Assembly (NCBI RefSeq): GCF_001039355.2
Contig: NW_019775718.1
Coordinates: 175,641-239,640 of the forward strand
Direction: 5' to 3'
Length of the DNA: 64,000 bases
From: Lingula anatina
Lineage: Eukaryota > Brachiopoda > Lingulata > Lingulida > Lingulidae
The position numbers and the translations under genes were made by a program. The notes beneath the pieces are model-generated. The model had not been told where the DNA came from. It was given only the letters and a program-made list of their open reading frames with translations, and did not search any database. Shown here piece by piece: positions 13,101 to 25,269 of the stretch; position 1 is the first letter of the stretch; the number at the start of each line of letters is the position of its first letter.

Positions 13101-16100
13101 ACCACAATTATATGGTATCAAACCTGAATTGTTTGTTGAATTAGGTATTTTTCGTCTTGTCAGTTTGACTGGACTTATGATTTTGGCTGTTCGGCTGAAC
13201 TACAGGCATTTGATTTATAGAATTAAAAAAAAAACAGGTATCTCTTATTTCATTGACTGTGACAGGCCATTTCCTTTTTCAGTTGGCACCAACTAGGTTT
13301 TTGGCCAGGTGGTTAAAGTCAGTAATATTGTAAGAAGTGAAAGGAAACCTCAATGAACCAAAACACTTTGTCACTGGGCCTACCTGAAAGTCAATGGAGC
13401 AACTTAAAAAGCAAATTAACAAATTAAAATAAACACTAATGAGAAATGTGAATTTCAAATAGAAAACAAATTAATTGTGGATCATTTTTTTTAAATAAAA
13501 GAATTAAAGCTAAGATATTTTATTGCTATTTCAATTTGAATTTCAATAAATTTTGTAGCGTTTCTCTGTTCAGAAGATAAGTGGACGGCAGTTGTTCTTT
13601 TTTCTAATGAGTAACTTGTAGCCCTGTATTGCCTGCAGTGCATAGCCTTGCTGCAGAGTGCTAATAGGTAGTTTTCACAGAAACTGTAAAATTAGACACC
13701 AAGTGGTATTTTCTGCTGTTTGCTCACAGCTTCGCTTGTTGAGATATCATTATCTTTGTTGCCAAAAAATAACAGTGGCTGGAGAAAATGATATTTCTAG
13801 GTTTTAGGGTAGTAAGTACATGGCAAAAAGTTTGGTCCATTCTTTTGGAATTATGTTTATAAGTCTGAATATCAGAAGTGACTATGTTTAAGAAGAATGT
13901 TATATAGTTGTGTTATAAAGTATATTATTTAACAAAACAAATTTTTTGTGTGTACTTCTTACCTCGTTGGAAATCCACAAAACTTTAACTGAAGTTTCAA
14001 GTCTAAGTTTGTATTTCCAAAGTTGCACAAGAAAGGGTTACAGTTGGAGTCATTGGCTATAGTCTTCAAGTAGCCGAGCACACTTTGATAGGGTGTCAGT
14101 GTCGCCCCTTCAGAAATCAGCAGTGTCAGGAGACAAGTGACACTACGGACCTCCTCTAACTCTGAGCTCAGCTGCTGGTTTCCTGGCTCTTGAACATTGC
14201 CAGCTACTGTCTGGTTGATAGTTTCAGTGTGGTTCCTTGTATCATTGTTCATTGTGAGAAGTTTGTCAATTCTTCTGTTCACAGTGAGTAAATCTGATTG
14301 TATTTGTGTGTTCTCTTCATGATGAGTTTGCTGAAGGAGGCTCATGTTTGATTGGATTTCACTGGAAATAAGTTGCATCTGTAGAAGTTTGTCTTGCTGT
14401 CGAATGACAATTGAGGATAATCTAGCTTGCTCAGATTTGGTAGTGTTAAGGGTTGCTGAATGTTCAGCAATGATGTCTTCAGCTTTCTGTAAATTAGCGT
14501 TGCTGTCTTGAAGGGAAGTATTTAAATTCATAAGTGAATTATTCAGTGATCCCCACAGGTTGTCATAGCTTTCCTTTTGTTTAATCGAGATATTGACAAT
14601 ATTTCTTTGTAGAGAGGACACTTTTTCTTTGATCCGCTGTAATGTGGAATTTTGATGGTCAGAGCTGTTTTTGAGTTTTGCCGTAGAAGCTTGCAATGTA
14701 ATTTGTTGAAATTTTGCAGTGGATAGTTCTTGGGCCATATTGAGATTCTCTTGCTTTTGCTGGCTCAGCGTGTCCTCCAGTTGCTCAATTTGTTGTTTTA
14801 GAAGAGTCCAGTTAGAACTGATATTCTCTAAAGTGTTAATTGTAGCTTGCAAGCGTTCTTGTATTGTGATCAGGGAATGGTTCATCTCAGTTAACCCCAC
14901 ATCTAATACCCCTAGCTCTGCAGAACAAGTTGAGTTGATAATCTGAGCCTTGTTCTCTAGACTTAATTGCCCCTGGCGCACATCTCTAAGGCCATGGGAC
15001 AGTGCTTGGAGATCACTTTCAGCTCCTCGTAGTGCCTGGAATATTTTGCTCAGTGATACGTTGTGTTGGTGATAGTTGTGCTCGCTTGAGTGCATCGCTC
15101 TTAGTAACTGTCCCACGGTGCCATTCATATGGTCGATATTTGCCACACTGATTGTTACGTTTTTCATTATATCACCTTCCATATGCTGCATGTGTTCCAT
15201 AGATTCACTGTGAAGTTCAACGATAGCACTCAAGTTTGCCAGTTTTTTCTCAATTGCTGCTATTTGTGTTTCCGTTTGCTGTTTTTCATTATGCCAATTT
15301 TTTGCTGCATTGGTAAAATTTCCCTTGAGACTTATTATGTCATCTTGAATTTCCTCTCCCTTTCTCTGGAACAAATTTTCATTTTTCTGAAGCCTGGTGT
15401 TGAATGCCTGGAAAGATTGATCAATTTCGTCTTGAAAAGGACAAGTTTGTGAGCATGTCTCCAAAAATGCAGGTGAGTTGACGGTGGGTTGAGATCGGCA
15501 TATGGAACAGATGCTCAAACAAATGAGCACACCTTGGAATGACACTGGAAAACCTGGAGACATCATGCTAACACCTCGCCTTGCAAACTCGAACTGTTGC
15601 TACATGTGCAGGTTATTTTGACTGCACCTCCACTTTGGGAAATAAGAAAAATAATCCTCAGGCAATTTATAGTCTTTCATTTATTACTTAATTTCCTTTC
15701 AAGGCAAAATAGTTGGTTATCCCAGTCTCCCCATTGCTGAAGACGATTGGTGGAAAGTCTGTGACATCATGTCTGTTTGAAAACCAAGACAACTTTACAG
15801 GGGGAACCTTGCTCACCATCTAATTTTCATTTAATTTGTTACTTTCTGTGTTTAGAAAAAAATTAAAATTACGTAATTGTTGCAAAAAGTTAAGATTGTG
15901 AATAAGGAAATTTGATATGCTTTTTCTTTTGATTCTTTACTGAATTATCTGGGGACTTTCTAAAATGCTATTCTACACGCCCCAAAAGCAGCTTTCCTCT
16001 CCCATCCAATTATCATGCAGCATTTGTCTGGTTTTCGCCTCCTATGGGGCAGCAACAATCACATGCTCTTATCCCTGTTTTTGTGATGTTACTGATATGT

Positions 16101-18478
16101 GCTCCTTATTGAATAGACTTGACCAAACAACTGGAGTTTTCTTTCAAGGTTTTTTTGAGGAGTGATGGCCCTTACAAGTAGTTAAAAACCATGGGAAGCA
16201 GATGGTGCTGTGGTTGTGTATAAAAAAAAGCATTTCTGCCACCATAAAGTAGCTGTGACAGTGCACAGAGTACATTACAGTGTCTTGATAAAATCTGCTG
16301 AGTGCATCAGAACTTTTTGGTATAGAATGTAAACTCAGTAATTAGATTATAGGGACAATAATGCCATACCTTAGTCTGCAGTTATCCATACCCAGCAGGT
16401 ACCATTCTTCACCCGAAAAAAACTTTTTGATAATATTTCACAATGATGATACTTAAGTGAGGTTTTATCTTAAAGAAATGTCTTAATTAGGCCAAAACTG
16501 AGTTTGATCGAATGAGAATGTGAATTGATTGAATGTTTACTGCAGATGAAGTTATGCTCGGGTGACATTTGTTTGGCAACAATAAAAATAAAAGGTAGCA
16601 AACGTTTATCTTCACAATTTGTATCAATAGATGTAATAATTGTGATCCTAAAAAGATCTGGATAATCCTTTTGATTCAAAGCCAAAATCCTAAAATAACT
16701 GCAAGATAGATAAACTTGTATATTTTACCAAATTAACATGGGAAAGCTAATGGTTTGAAAGAAGGGAGATAACTTGATTGTTGCTTATGTCCCCACATTT
16801 CTGTCATTCTTTGTAAGTTTTGCTGCAACTTGAGCCCAGTTTGGGACAAAAAATGACAATAATGTCTAGCAAAAATACTGAGTGGACTTCTGTTTCAATA
16901 CATAGTTTAAGAAATTGTAAAGGTTGGAATATTTATGGCATAAACAGTTGTGCTCTTTTTTTTTCCAGCTCCAAGACAATTTTCGTGGTGCCTTGTTCAA
17001 CCTTGCCCTACTCCTGGCGAATGATGTGAAGAGGCCTTTAGATGCAGTGCCATATTTGAAGAAACTTCTCCAGGTTAGTAATCAAATTTTCCTCATATTT
17101 TAAGGTGGAGAAAAAAAGATCAAGGATGCATCATGTAAATAAAATTCTAAAAATAATTGCAAAGTTCAAAGTTAAATGGTTTTTCTGTTAATGTTTGAAA
17201 CAAGCGGGAGAAAAAAGACAAATTTAAAGCAGAAAAATTTTACAATACAGAAGTTTTGTAATATCTTACAATATTTCATTATTTTCATGTCTTTTTTTGT
17301 TTACCATGTGACACTAGTGATCGCCACATACCCCAAATTTTTTAAGTTGCTTGTGTAACATGTTTAAACCATTTTTTTTCTTCTTAATATATAATATCAT
17401 AAATTTTGGTGCTACATTTAGGGTCAAAACAGCGGTAACTACAGAGTACCCACTTTGTGTCCTAGCCATTATCCACAGCTTTCAGACATATCTGTTGATG
17501 TAATGTGACAGCAAAACTTGACTTAGCCATTTGTTTTGAAGCATCATGTAGTGTTCAACAAAAATATGCAATATGTGGTCTGAACATTTGAAAAAAAAAA
17601 AAAAAATAAGACCCTGTTTCAAATGTGCTTTGTTATTTATATCACCGTAATGTATATGAATTTTTTTCTTTTTTCTTTTTTTTCTTTGCTACCTAGTAAA
17701 TTATATTGTTTTTCTTATGCTGGGTCTCACTTCATGATGTCTTCATCCCTTTATAACTATAATGAGAAGTGATGATTTTAGGCATTGAATTGTGAAACAA
17801 TCTTCTAATGAAGATACTGTCCAATTGTTTTCTACTTTAAAAATAATGTCTGTCTATTAACCTAGCCATTGTTTTCATGTTTTTTTTCTTTATTTTCAGT
17901 ACTACCCTGACCATACCAAAGGTCTGATCTTAATGGGAGATATCAACATCAATCATCTCAAAGACATTAGAGGAGCAGAAGAGGTCTGTATATCTTATGT
18001 ATTGTACATGATGTGAATTATTTTTATGAACAGTGATCTGAATATTGTCACTGCTTGTAGCTTTTAAAAAGAAGAAAGAATTGATGGAAGCTCATTTAAA
18101 AAACACTAAGAGTTAGTTGTTTATCTCTCTGTATTCTGTGTCAGTTAATGGTTCTGGATTTAAATGAAGTTTATTTCCCCAATTGATTTGTGTAGCATTG
18201 CAGCTAATAATCTTTCATACTTTTTTCTTTGCTAGAATTTCAAGAAGATTTTAGAAACAGACCCCACCAATGTGCAAGCTAACCACAACCTCTGTGTGGT
18301 TTATGTTGAGCAGGGAGATTTACTAAAGGCAGAGAAGTGCCTCGTAGAGACAGTCAAATTAGCACCCAATGAGAAATATATACAAGACCATTTAAGTATT
18401 GTTAGAGGTAGACTTCAGAAAGCATATCAGCAGATGAAAGCGCAGCAGCAGCAAGCAAAGAAGAAACCAGTTACATGA
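1102..18478 (+). CDS. TMTC3: TMTC3-like ER O-mannosyltransferase, 5'-truncated by window edge
   Basis: Transmembrane and TPR-containing protein of the TMTC family. Members are ER-membrane GT-C enzymes that add O-mannose to cadherin-type domains. Nineteen exons join in frame with GT-AG introns: 1102-1238, 1876-1957, 2325-2424, 2637-2752, 3057-3229, 3728-3980, 4594-4742, 4968-5051, 5225-5362, 5639-5763, 6172-6275, 7133-7215, 7805-7877, 8143-8229, 8372-8445, 8585-8705, 16969-17073, 17900-17983, 18236-18478 (776 residues). Visible features: [16 protein letters not shown] and LCKEQGIT in the membrane half; the DUF1736 region around FDNPAS and [30 protein letters not shown]; then about nine TPRs ending in NLCVVY and LAPNEKYIQ. 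These match TMTC3 better than TMTC1, 2 or 4, as I recall them. The N-terminal exons with the catalytic acidic motif are outside the window. The C-terminus stops soon after the last TPR, lacking the roughly 100-residue tail of vertebrate TMTC3. Exons 14-16 recur at 9437-9999 (see the N junction). Confidence 0.93.
7013..7128. repeat. AT-rich tandem repeat, about 24-bp unit
   Basis: About five units of a 24-bp sequence built on TAGTATAATATATTC then TATATTCTA, one unit being shortened to about 17 bp. The array runs to within a few bases of the splice acceptor of the TMTC3 exon at 7133, so it replaces the usual polypyrimidine tract with T/A-rich repeats. Confidence 0.85.
7246..7385. mobile_element. 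Short MITE-like element with imperfect terminal inverted repeats
   Basis: The left end (7246-7271, TCAGG...CCTGAGTTTCA) and right end (7359-7385, TGAAACTCGGGGTGGG...CCTGA) are imperfect inverted copies over about 26 bases, enclosing about 87 bases with no coding sense. It lies in the TMTC3 intron just after the exon ending at 7215. I see no clear target-site duplication. It could be a degraded MITE or just a foldback sequence. Confidence 0.45.
8081..9373 (+). repeat. First copy of 1.29-kb direct duplication (TMTC3 exons 14-16)
   Basis: This stretch holds TMTC3 exons 8143-8229, 8372-8445 and 8585-8705 with their introns. It ends in a poly-T run just before the single N at 9374. It recurs at 9375-10667 at a constant offset of 1294 bases with only about two substitutions that I found (C/G in the intron before the third exon; G/T near 9258 versus 10552). 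The unit lies inside one gene and is as conserved in introns as in exons. Confidence 0.95.
9374..9374. other. Single-N assembly junction 1
   Basis: One N separates a poly-T run from sequence that restarts 1294 bases back. The contig after the N reads through the same poly-T (10651-10667) into unique sequence. This is what an unmerged contig overlap broken at a homopolymer looks like. Confidence 0.9.
9375..10667 (+). repeat. Second copy of 1.29-kb block; redundant TMTC3 exons
   Basis: It repeats TMTC3 exons at 9437-9523, 9666-9739 and 9879-9999 with intact splice sites. The three exons total 282 nt, so a predictor that keeps both copies would add exactly 94 in-frame residues (nearly three TPRs). 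I treat it as redundant contig end sequence, not a real exon duplication, because it starts at an N and its introns are nearly identical to the first copy. Confidence 0.88.
11114..15566 (-). CDS. Secreted N-glycosylated coiled-coil protein with C-terminal discoidin (F5/8C) domain
   Basis: Four exons on the minus strand, 15566-13963, 13008-12786, 12148-12053 and 11260-11114, join in frame to 689 residues. Residues 1-25 form a signal peptide (hydrophobic [11 protein letters not shown]). Two Cys near CSQTC precede a long, glutamine-rich coiled coil (about 45-460) dense in N-x-S/T sequons: I count 20 in the first exon. A four-Cys linker (SVTC, SNC, FLC, KFC) follows, then a complete F5/8 type C domain, 536-687. 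That domain is bounded by the typical cysteines (C536, YGC near the end) and contains [17 protein letters not shown]...[12 protein letters not shown], and [11 protein letters not shown]5/8C domains bind carbohydrate or phospholipid; the coiled coil would make oligomers. The layout resembles multimeric invertebrate lectins such as FREPs with a different recognition domain; that role is inference. The gene sits inside a TMTC3 intron, in the opposite direction. No family name recognised. Confidence 0.9.
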
Positions 18479-21400
18479 CAACAAATTAAGTCCAGAAATT
18501 CATCAAACAGTTCGGCTTTACATTGACCAGCTCATGAATAATTTGGGTGAGAACACTTATCAACACCGTTGTTGAAAACAAATGAGATTCAGACATTCTG
18601 GAGATTGTGTGAGTTCCATGAACTACAACGAAGACAACTGTCTCATCTTGCCATGATCTACAAAGCAGCAGGTCTACAAGTCTTATTCCCTCCAGTGTTA
18701 CATATATATTAACTTGGCACACACTCGTGCAGTGACATAAGCCAGCTTGGAGGCAATTACAACACCAAATGAAGTGCTCTCTTTGTAGGGAATGTTGTAG
18801 AAGGCATCAGATTCCCTCCTTGGCTGTGTTTTCTTGCCAGCACCACTCTTACCAGCCAGTCTCTGAGACACAAGGGGTGTAGTTACAGGTCAACAATGTC
18901 AATTTGTTTCTATTAGGTTTGTACATGTAGGGCTGTTGTTAGGCCTACTGACTGTTTGGAACTACTCGAGTATGTTGATTAAATGAAAGTTCTTTATTTT
19001 TTTGGCAGAAAAATTTGAATGGATATTGTAACCAAATTAGTGTAGAATATGAGACACAAAAGGATCATGGTGGAAAAATGATGCAGCAAAATATCTACAT
19101 GGTGGTAGTATTGGATGTCTTTCCACCCAAGTGGTGGGACTTTGATGTATTCACACAGTGCCAAAACAAAGAGAAAAAAGACAGCATTATCTGTGTGAAG
19201 GCTGAATTACATGGCTAGGTTACTCTCAGTTCAAGTGGTCCGATATGTTGTCTGAATAGTATTACAACTTATACATAAGAATCATTATCTTGCATTATGG
19301 GTTCTAGGGTATGATAGGCCTCGAAAAGGTAGACGTGGATTTTTTTTTTTTTTTTTTGTCTTCCATTACTCTGAGGTGGCTTATTTTGATTTGATGTAAA
19401 CACTTAAAGAGGGAGTATAAAATGCATACAATATGTTCATGGTATGATAAGAGGCGGATGCAAATTACATTATGTTCTGGGTGGAATAAAAGCAAATCAA
19501 TGCCTAGTTAACCACTTCCTTACACAAGAGAAGGGAGTTGTATCAGGATTATTTAGTAAGCTGATGAATTGATTCTGCATTTTTTGTTTGTGAACAAACC
19601 AATGAGGATTCATGTTAAAATCACTGTATAGATCTTGATAAAAATAGAAGTATATATATTGATGCACCTTGAAAGATCTACATTATAGTTGTTAAACTTA
19701 TTATAGTTGTTGACTGTATTTAACAACTATAATGTAGATCTTTCAAGGTGCATCAATATATATATACTTCTATGAACAAACCGATGTGACATTTAGATTG
19801 CACAAAAGAAGAAAAACTAAATTTAGCATATGGTGTCTTATTTTGCAACTTAAGTGTTCCTTATTTTGTGATTTTGACTAATGTTCTGATGCTGAATTTA
19901 AACATTAAAATCAGTGTCAAGGACCAGGACAGTGCAATGGCATCTTTACGACCTACATTTTATTAAACCAAGGCATACATTCCAATGAGAAGGCTGGATG
20001 GAGGGATGTATTCATTTTATCAAGGGTCCATGAAGTGGATTCTCCATTTTATATTTTGACTGTATAAATTTTGTAATTTTTACCCTGGGCAAGTGGTCAG
20101 AGATCACCTTGTTTTTAATTTTTGGAGTAATATGACAACAGTCCATCTTGCTGCTGTAGTTCCAAGTTAAGAGACTGAAATATTATTGTAGTTTTAATCA
20201 TTTGACTTTAGAAGTCATAAATAGTCAGACAAATGCAAATTTAGTTCTTCTCAGTTGAAGTTGTCTTTTGGACCTCGTTTTAGAAAATCTGTTGAGGTTT
20301 GCAGGAGCAGGTGTCCTAAGGTTTCAGGTCCTACCCAGATTCTAATTTTCATGGTGTAGATGCAGTGAATGTGATAAGTTTATGTATTTAAGGTTGTTAT
20401 GTAGTTGTGCTCATTATATTTTTTATTAGCGATGACGTTTTTTCTAGGATTCTCGAAACAATTAAGTACCCTAACATATTGTTAATTGAATCCTTTTTAT
20501 TGTCAGGGGGCATATTCCATATATGTAATATAGTTTCTTCTTCTTCCAATCCCAGTAGATAAAGAACAGATAAATTAGTATTTTATGGTATGCCTGTGTT
20601 ACAAGTTTTGTGGAATGCTGTGTGTTCAAATAATTTTTCCTCAAGACAAGTATATATGACTAAACACTGATTTTAATTGTATGACAACCAGAGCAATGTG
20701 ACTTTTGTGTATAGCCAATGTACAAATGATTAATATCTCTTACTTAAGTTATTTTCAAATTATATGTGCTATTTTCTGCAATATCAATTTCAGTTGAGAA
20801 TCTTTAAAATATTAGTTAGACTTAAGACTTTTTAGTTTTGGCTAGGGCCTAGCCTGAATCGTTTTATAGTGCAGTTTTTCTTCATAATGTGTTGATCCAC
20901 ATGGAACTGAACTTGTGATACAATATCTTAAATGTTTCTTGCATAAACAAATTTATTATTGATAGAAGTTCTTTTCAATATTAAAACTCTAAAATCTCTT
21001 GCCATTTACTTTTAGCCCCATGCATAATAAATGCAGTAAATAGAAAATCAGACATTTCAGAAAGGTATCCTTATTATTTGAAATAAACACATGACTGTCT
21101 TATGTTAAATAGTTGTTACTTTAATAAATGTTTAAAAGGTTACATAAGACCAGTTGGGCCAGTTACATGGCCAATAAAGTAAGGTGTTAAGGAATAAATG
21201 TTCTTTCAACACACTTAAAATTTACCAAAAAAATTATTGACACGGTTTTATTTTATACATCAGCCTTACTTGAAGTATAAAGACTTAAAATCACAAGCTT
21301 CATTTACATTTTGATTGAAAGACTCAGTTAATTTTAATTCAATAACTAATCCTTTCAAATTCCTTTACAGTTAACCCATAGTTTAAGAGTGTTTACATGT

Positions 21401-22204
21401 TGGCATCAGTCGTGTAAATTAAATAATATAATATATTTTTTAATTAAAAATAAAATGTAAGTTGTTTAATCAGTAAATGAAAATGATGAAATTAGATTAT
21501 GTCAGTTTCCCACTTTTAAGTCTAGAACATGAAGTAAAGTCATTGGATAAAAAATGGATTTAATCACTGCTAAAATAAATCCAAAAGTTTTTGTCTTCAT
21601 CATACAGGAACCCCTTCATTGGTGAACAAACACAGCATGTGATCAACTCCAATAACATTGTGGTTCGATATCTTCCAAGACCATCCGTTTTCCAGTTTTT
21701 GTCTCTAAAGCAAATCTGATGACCCACTTTTCTATAAATACACAAGCATCCTGATGGTTTTCCAAAGAGCAATGAGATGCTGCTGACAAAACTGCATCAA
21801 TCCTCCTCCTTTCACTACTTCACAAATCAATCTCAAGTCTCCATTTGGATGATGGGTATATTGCACACATCTATGACTCTTTCCCAGTCAGATCCCTATT
21901 CTTTACTTCATGACTTTTGTTTTAAAGACAAAAAGTAAGGAATATATGCAATATAGTCTATTTTTGTAACGGAGTCCTCGTCATTCTGAAAAAAATATTA
22001 GGAAGTTCGTCTCTTTAATTTCTAGATAAAGTTCAATGAAGCATTAATAAGGGATGACAATCTTGGTTGCACCCATGAAAACATCTAATTCTGTTACTTC
22101 TTTTACGAATCATAAGTGTTAAAATATGAGTTTTTTAGCCAACATTGAACAGTAAAAAAAAAAACAAAATGTTTGTAGGTACATAAGTTACGTGTAAGTT
22201 GAAT
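18479..22204. other. Convergent 3' region between TMTC3 and the EF-hand gene
   Basis: 3' UTRs of two tail-to-tail genes plus any spacer. On the plus strand AATAAA occurs at 19485, 21026 and 21173, any of which could end TMTC3. On the minus strand AATAAA overlaps the stop codon of the EF-hand gene at about 22204-22209. The only structured element I see is the hairpin at 19644-19773. No further exon supported. Confidence 0.6.
19644..19773. repeat. Long near-perfect inverted repeat (hairpin) in TMTC3 3' region
   Basis: The left arm, 19644-19696, pairs with the right arm, 19719-19773, over 53 bases. The only difference is one extra AT dinucleotide in the right arm's TATATA run. The 22-base loop contains a partial echo of the arm (TTATAGTTGTT). 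If transcribed with TMTC3 it would form a long RNA duplex. A 14-base direct repeat, TGAACAAACC(A/G)ATG, flanks it (19591 and about 19773). Confidence 0.9.
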
Positions 22205-25200
22205 TTATTTTTCACTCCTTTTCATCAATTCTGCCCTACTTACTGGGTCAACAACCTGCTTGATTTCTTGGAAAAGCTCTAAGTTATCTACTTTATTCTT
22301 TTCTAGGAGTGTCACCAGGATCTCCTCCAAGGACTCTATGCTGACCTTGCCTTTTTCATTCCTGTCTACTGACTGGAACAACTCCTGTAAAATAAAAACA
22401 AATTTATATCTGAAGGATATTGAAAATGTTCCCAATACTAAAAACCAGATATATTTGACTCCTAGCATTAACATCTGCTGGCATATAGCTTTGCTCAGTG
22501 CACCATGAAATGAAATGATACGAAAGAAAAGAAAAATGCCATGGTACTTCTTTAAAATGTATTTTATCTGCACTCGGATGACTAAACTGTCCCAAAATTT
22601 GGCAGATATACAATTTTTGTTTAAATTCATCTGGGTCAAATTGTCATATTCAGTTAACATAATTGCACACACACTTAAAATGGTTTCTTTGATTTATTTC
22701 TCCCCATGAAGAAACTGGTGAGTAACTGGTTTTAATGATGCCCAAACAGTTTTTTTTTCAAACTGAACTCAAAGTAAATTACATCTCTGGAGACTATAGC
22801 AACTTCATTTCACACAGATGCCATAAAACTCCAGTGTGCATCATTTTCACCTTAAATTAGATAACTATTCAGTTGTTTTTTGAAACTTAAGGAAAACTGT
22901 AAATTGATTTGCTTTATTTGTTCAAGATCAGAAAAAAAATTAATCGGATAGCCACTAACTGTACCTACCACAAACTGAAGGACAGACGTCTGTAGTGTAG
23001 CAAAATCAAGCCCCTCATAGGAATCTTGTGCAGCACCACTGAAAAATTATTTCAAAGTTAAATTACATGTTAACATACCAATATTACAAGTTATTATGCA
23101 CTTATTCTGTCCAGTAAATCTATATGTTCCACAAATGTTATATAAATTTATCTACAAAGCTCTTATTATTGGAAACCCGAAATGCTGTATCCTTACCTAA
23201 GTGTTGCCATCTTTTGGCACAAACAAGAGAGCGTCACAAATTCATCAACCCCAAAGAAGGTACTGGCACTGGTGATGTCATACACCTGGAAATGACCAGA
23301 ATATAAGACATCCAAACTACATATGTGGGACCACGACATCAAGATAGAGGATAAACAATAAAAGGTGATGTCTAACATTTTATCATGGCGCAGAGCTCTG
23401 AGTTACAATATCTTCTATTTTATAATTAGCACAGAACTGCCATACCTGTTTTATGTATCTTTGTTGAGCATTGGACAATCCCTGTGGAAGTACTTTGGTT
23501 ACTTCATTATATTTAAGGTGTCTAAATTGAAAAAAAATTAAAAAATCATAATTAAAACTAACGAACAATATTTCAAATAATTTTCAGCAACAGATACTAA
23601 TAGCTCTAATAATGCTATATATATTTAGTTAAAAATTTTTTAAGACAATTAAAAAACTATCCTGAGAAATTGACATCATATCAAGGCAATCAATGGCAAT
23701 CACAAAGGCTATTCACAAAAATTCCATGTACTCACCCATCATTATCTGTATCTAAATTCTTGAAAACAACCTCCAACTCCTCTCTTTGATCTTGAGGCAC
23801 AGCAGAAGTTAAATCTACCCCCTGCAGGCAATGAAAAAGTTTTTGTGTCAATAAAAAAAATCAAAATTATCTCCAATATGATGATCATCCCTACCCCAGT
23901 AATGTTATAGCAAAGGGGCAATAGAATACATGGATGAGCTACAATGAATTGTTATGCCAATCACATTTCATTTATCTATAGCGAGGTGTTTCCTTATAGC
24001 CAGATAAATGCATTAATATAAGACTTTTTGTTTTAATGCTATTAGAAAATTCAACCATAATGTTAAAACCTACATGGATGTTCCTCACATATAGTGTTCA
24101 CAGTAGACTTACCTTCAGTGGGTTAGGAGTAGTAGATTTAAGAGCTGCGGGGCCAGATTCTGGCGTTTTCTGGCCAGTGGTGTCCTCTGGTGGTGGGTCC
24201 ACCTCCATTTTATCCTCATCTGTTTGTTGAACTTCCAAACTGGGACTAAGGGTGAAAAAAGATGGAGACTATAAATGCTATTGCAAGTTACAGATGCAAG
24301 CTTTCAACCAGTATAAACAGTTAATATTAAGAAATAAAAAATTGAAATTAATTAAGTGACCTTTGCATTAATTTTCAGGCATTTTTTCTAGACCTGTATC
24401 AAATCTCTTTCATTAGTACTGATATATCCAAACACAATTTTGATTAAAAATACTTGCACCACAAGAGCCCTGACCATACCAACTGATCGTCAGGCATTGT
24501 TATCACAGTAAGTGGGCCTCTTATATCAACACAGTTATAGCATGAATAAAATTTGGGAGAAATGTGTAAAACCTTTCAGAAATCCTCTTAAAAAGCTGTA
24601 AAATTTAATATGATTAAAAATAATGTATATTGTAGTAATTTGTCCAAGGATCGTTCAATATGGGGAATGGCTTATCCCTATCAATAATCAACATCTCTAT
24701 ATGACAGTATGTATTCTAGCACACCACAGCTTCAGGTATCAAAATTAAGTGCACTGTTTTTATTTTCTTTCATAACATGACAACAACAAGAGCACCAAAA
24801 ACAACAAAAACAAAAAGGTTACATTCATGAAGCAGAGCTATTGAGGGTCTCAACTACTGAAATATCCATTTCCTTTGAAGATCGAAGGTCATTTATAAGA
24901 GAAACCATTGCAAACATCATGTGACCATTGATCAAACTCGTATGCACCTCAGAGATGGACTGCAAGTTTTCAAGATAGAAAGAAAAACAATGGCATATTG
25001 TATACTTCAATTTTAAACCTCTCCCAAGGTTTGAACAAAAAAGACGGATCCAGGGATGGAAAAACTCGCCACCTCTTATTTTTTGCAAGCATGTTAGGGT
25101 TAAAAACTGAAGCCATGCATATTGTGTGATCAGTCCTGCTGTCTCATTTCAACAAATATCTCCTGTAGTTAAGGCAAAATGGTCATTAAATCAAAGTTGG

Positions 25201-25209
25201 CAAAAAAAT

Positions 25210-25269
<60 letters not shown>

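Larger units (their letters stand above)
8706..16968 (+). other. Long TMTC3 intron carrying a duplication and a nested gene
   Basis: The host intron as assembled is 8.26 kb. About 1.29 kb of it is the redundant block after the N. The opposite strand carries the discoidin gene at 11114-15566. The rest (10668-11113 and 15567-16968) shows no further exon I can support. Confidence 0.8.

Noticed and set aside
14719-15452. Plus-strand open frames opposite the coiled-coil exon
   Set aside because: They are antisense shadows of the minus-strand gene with no independent support.
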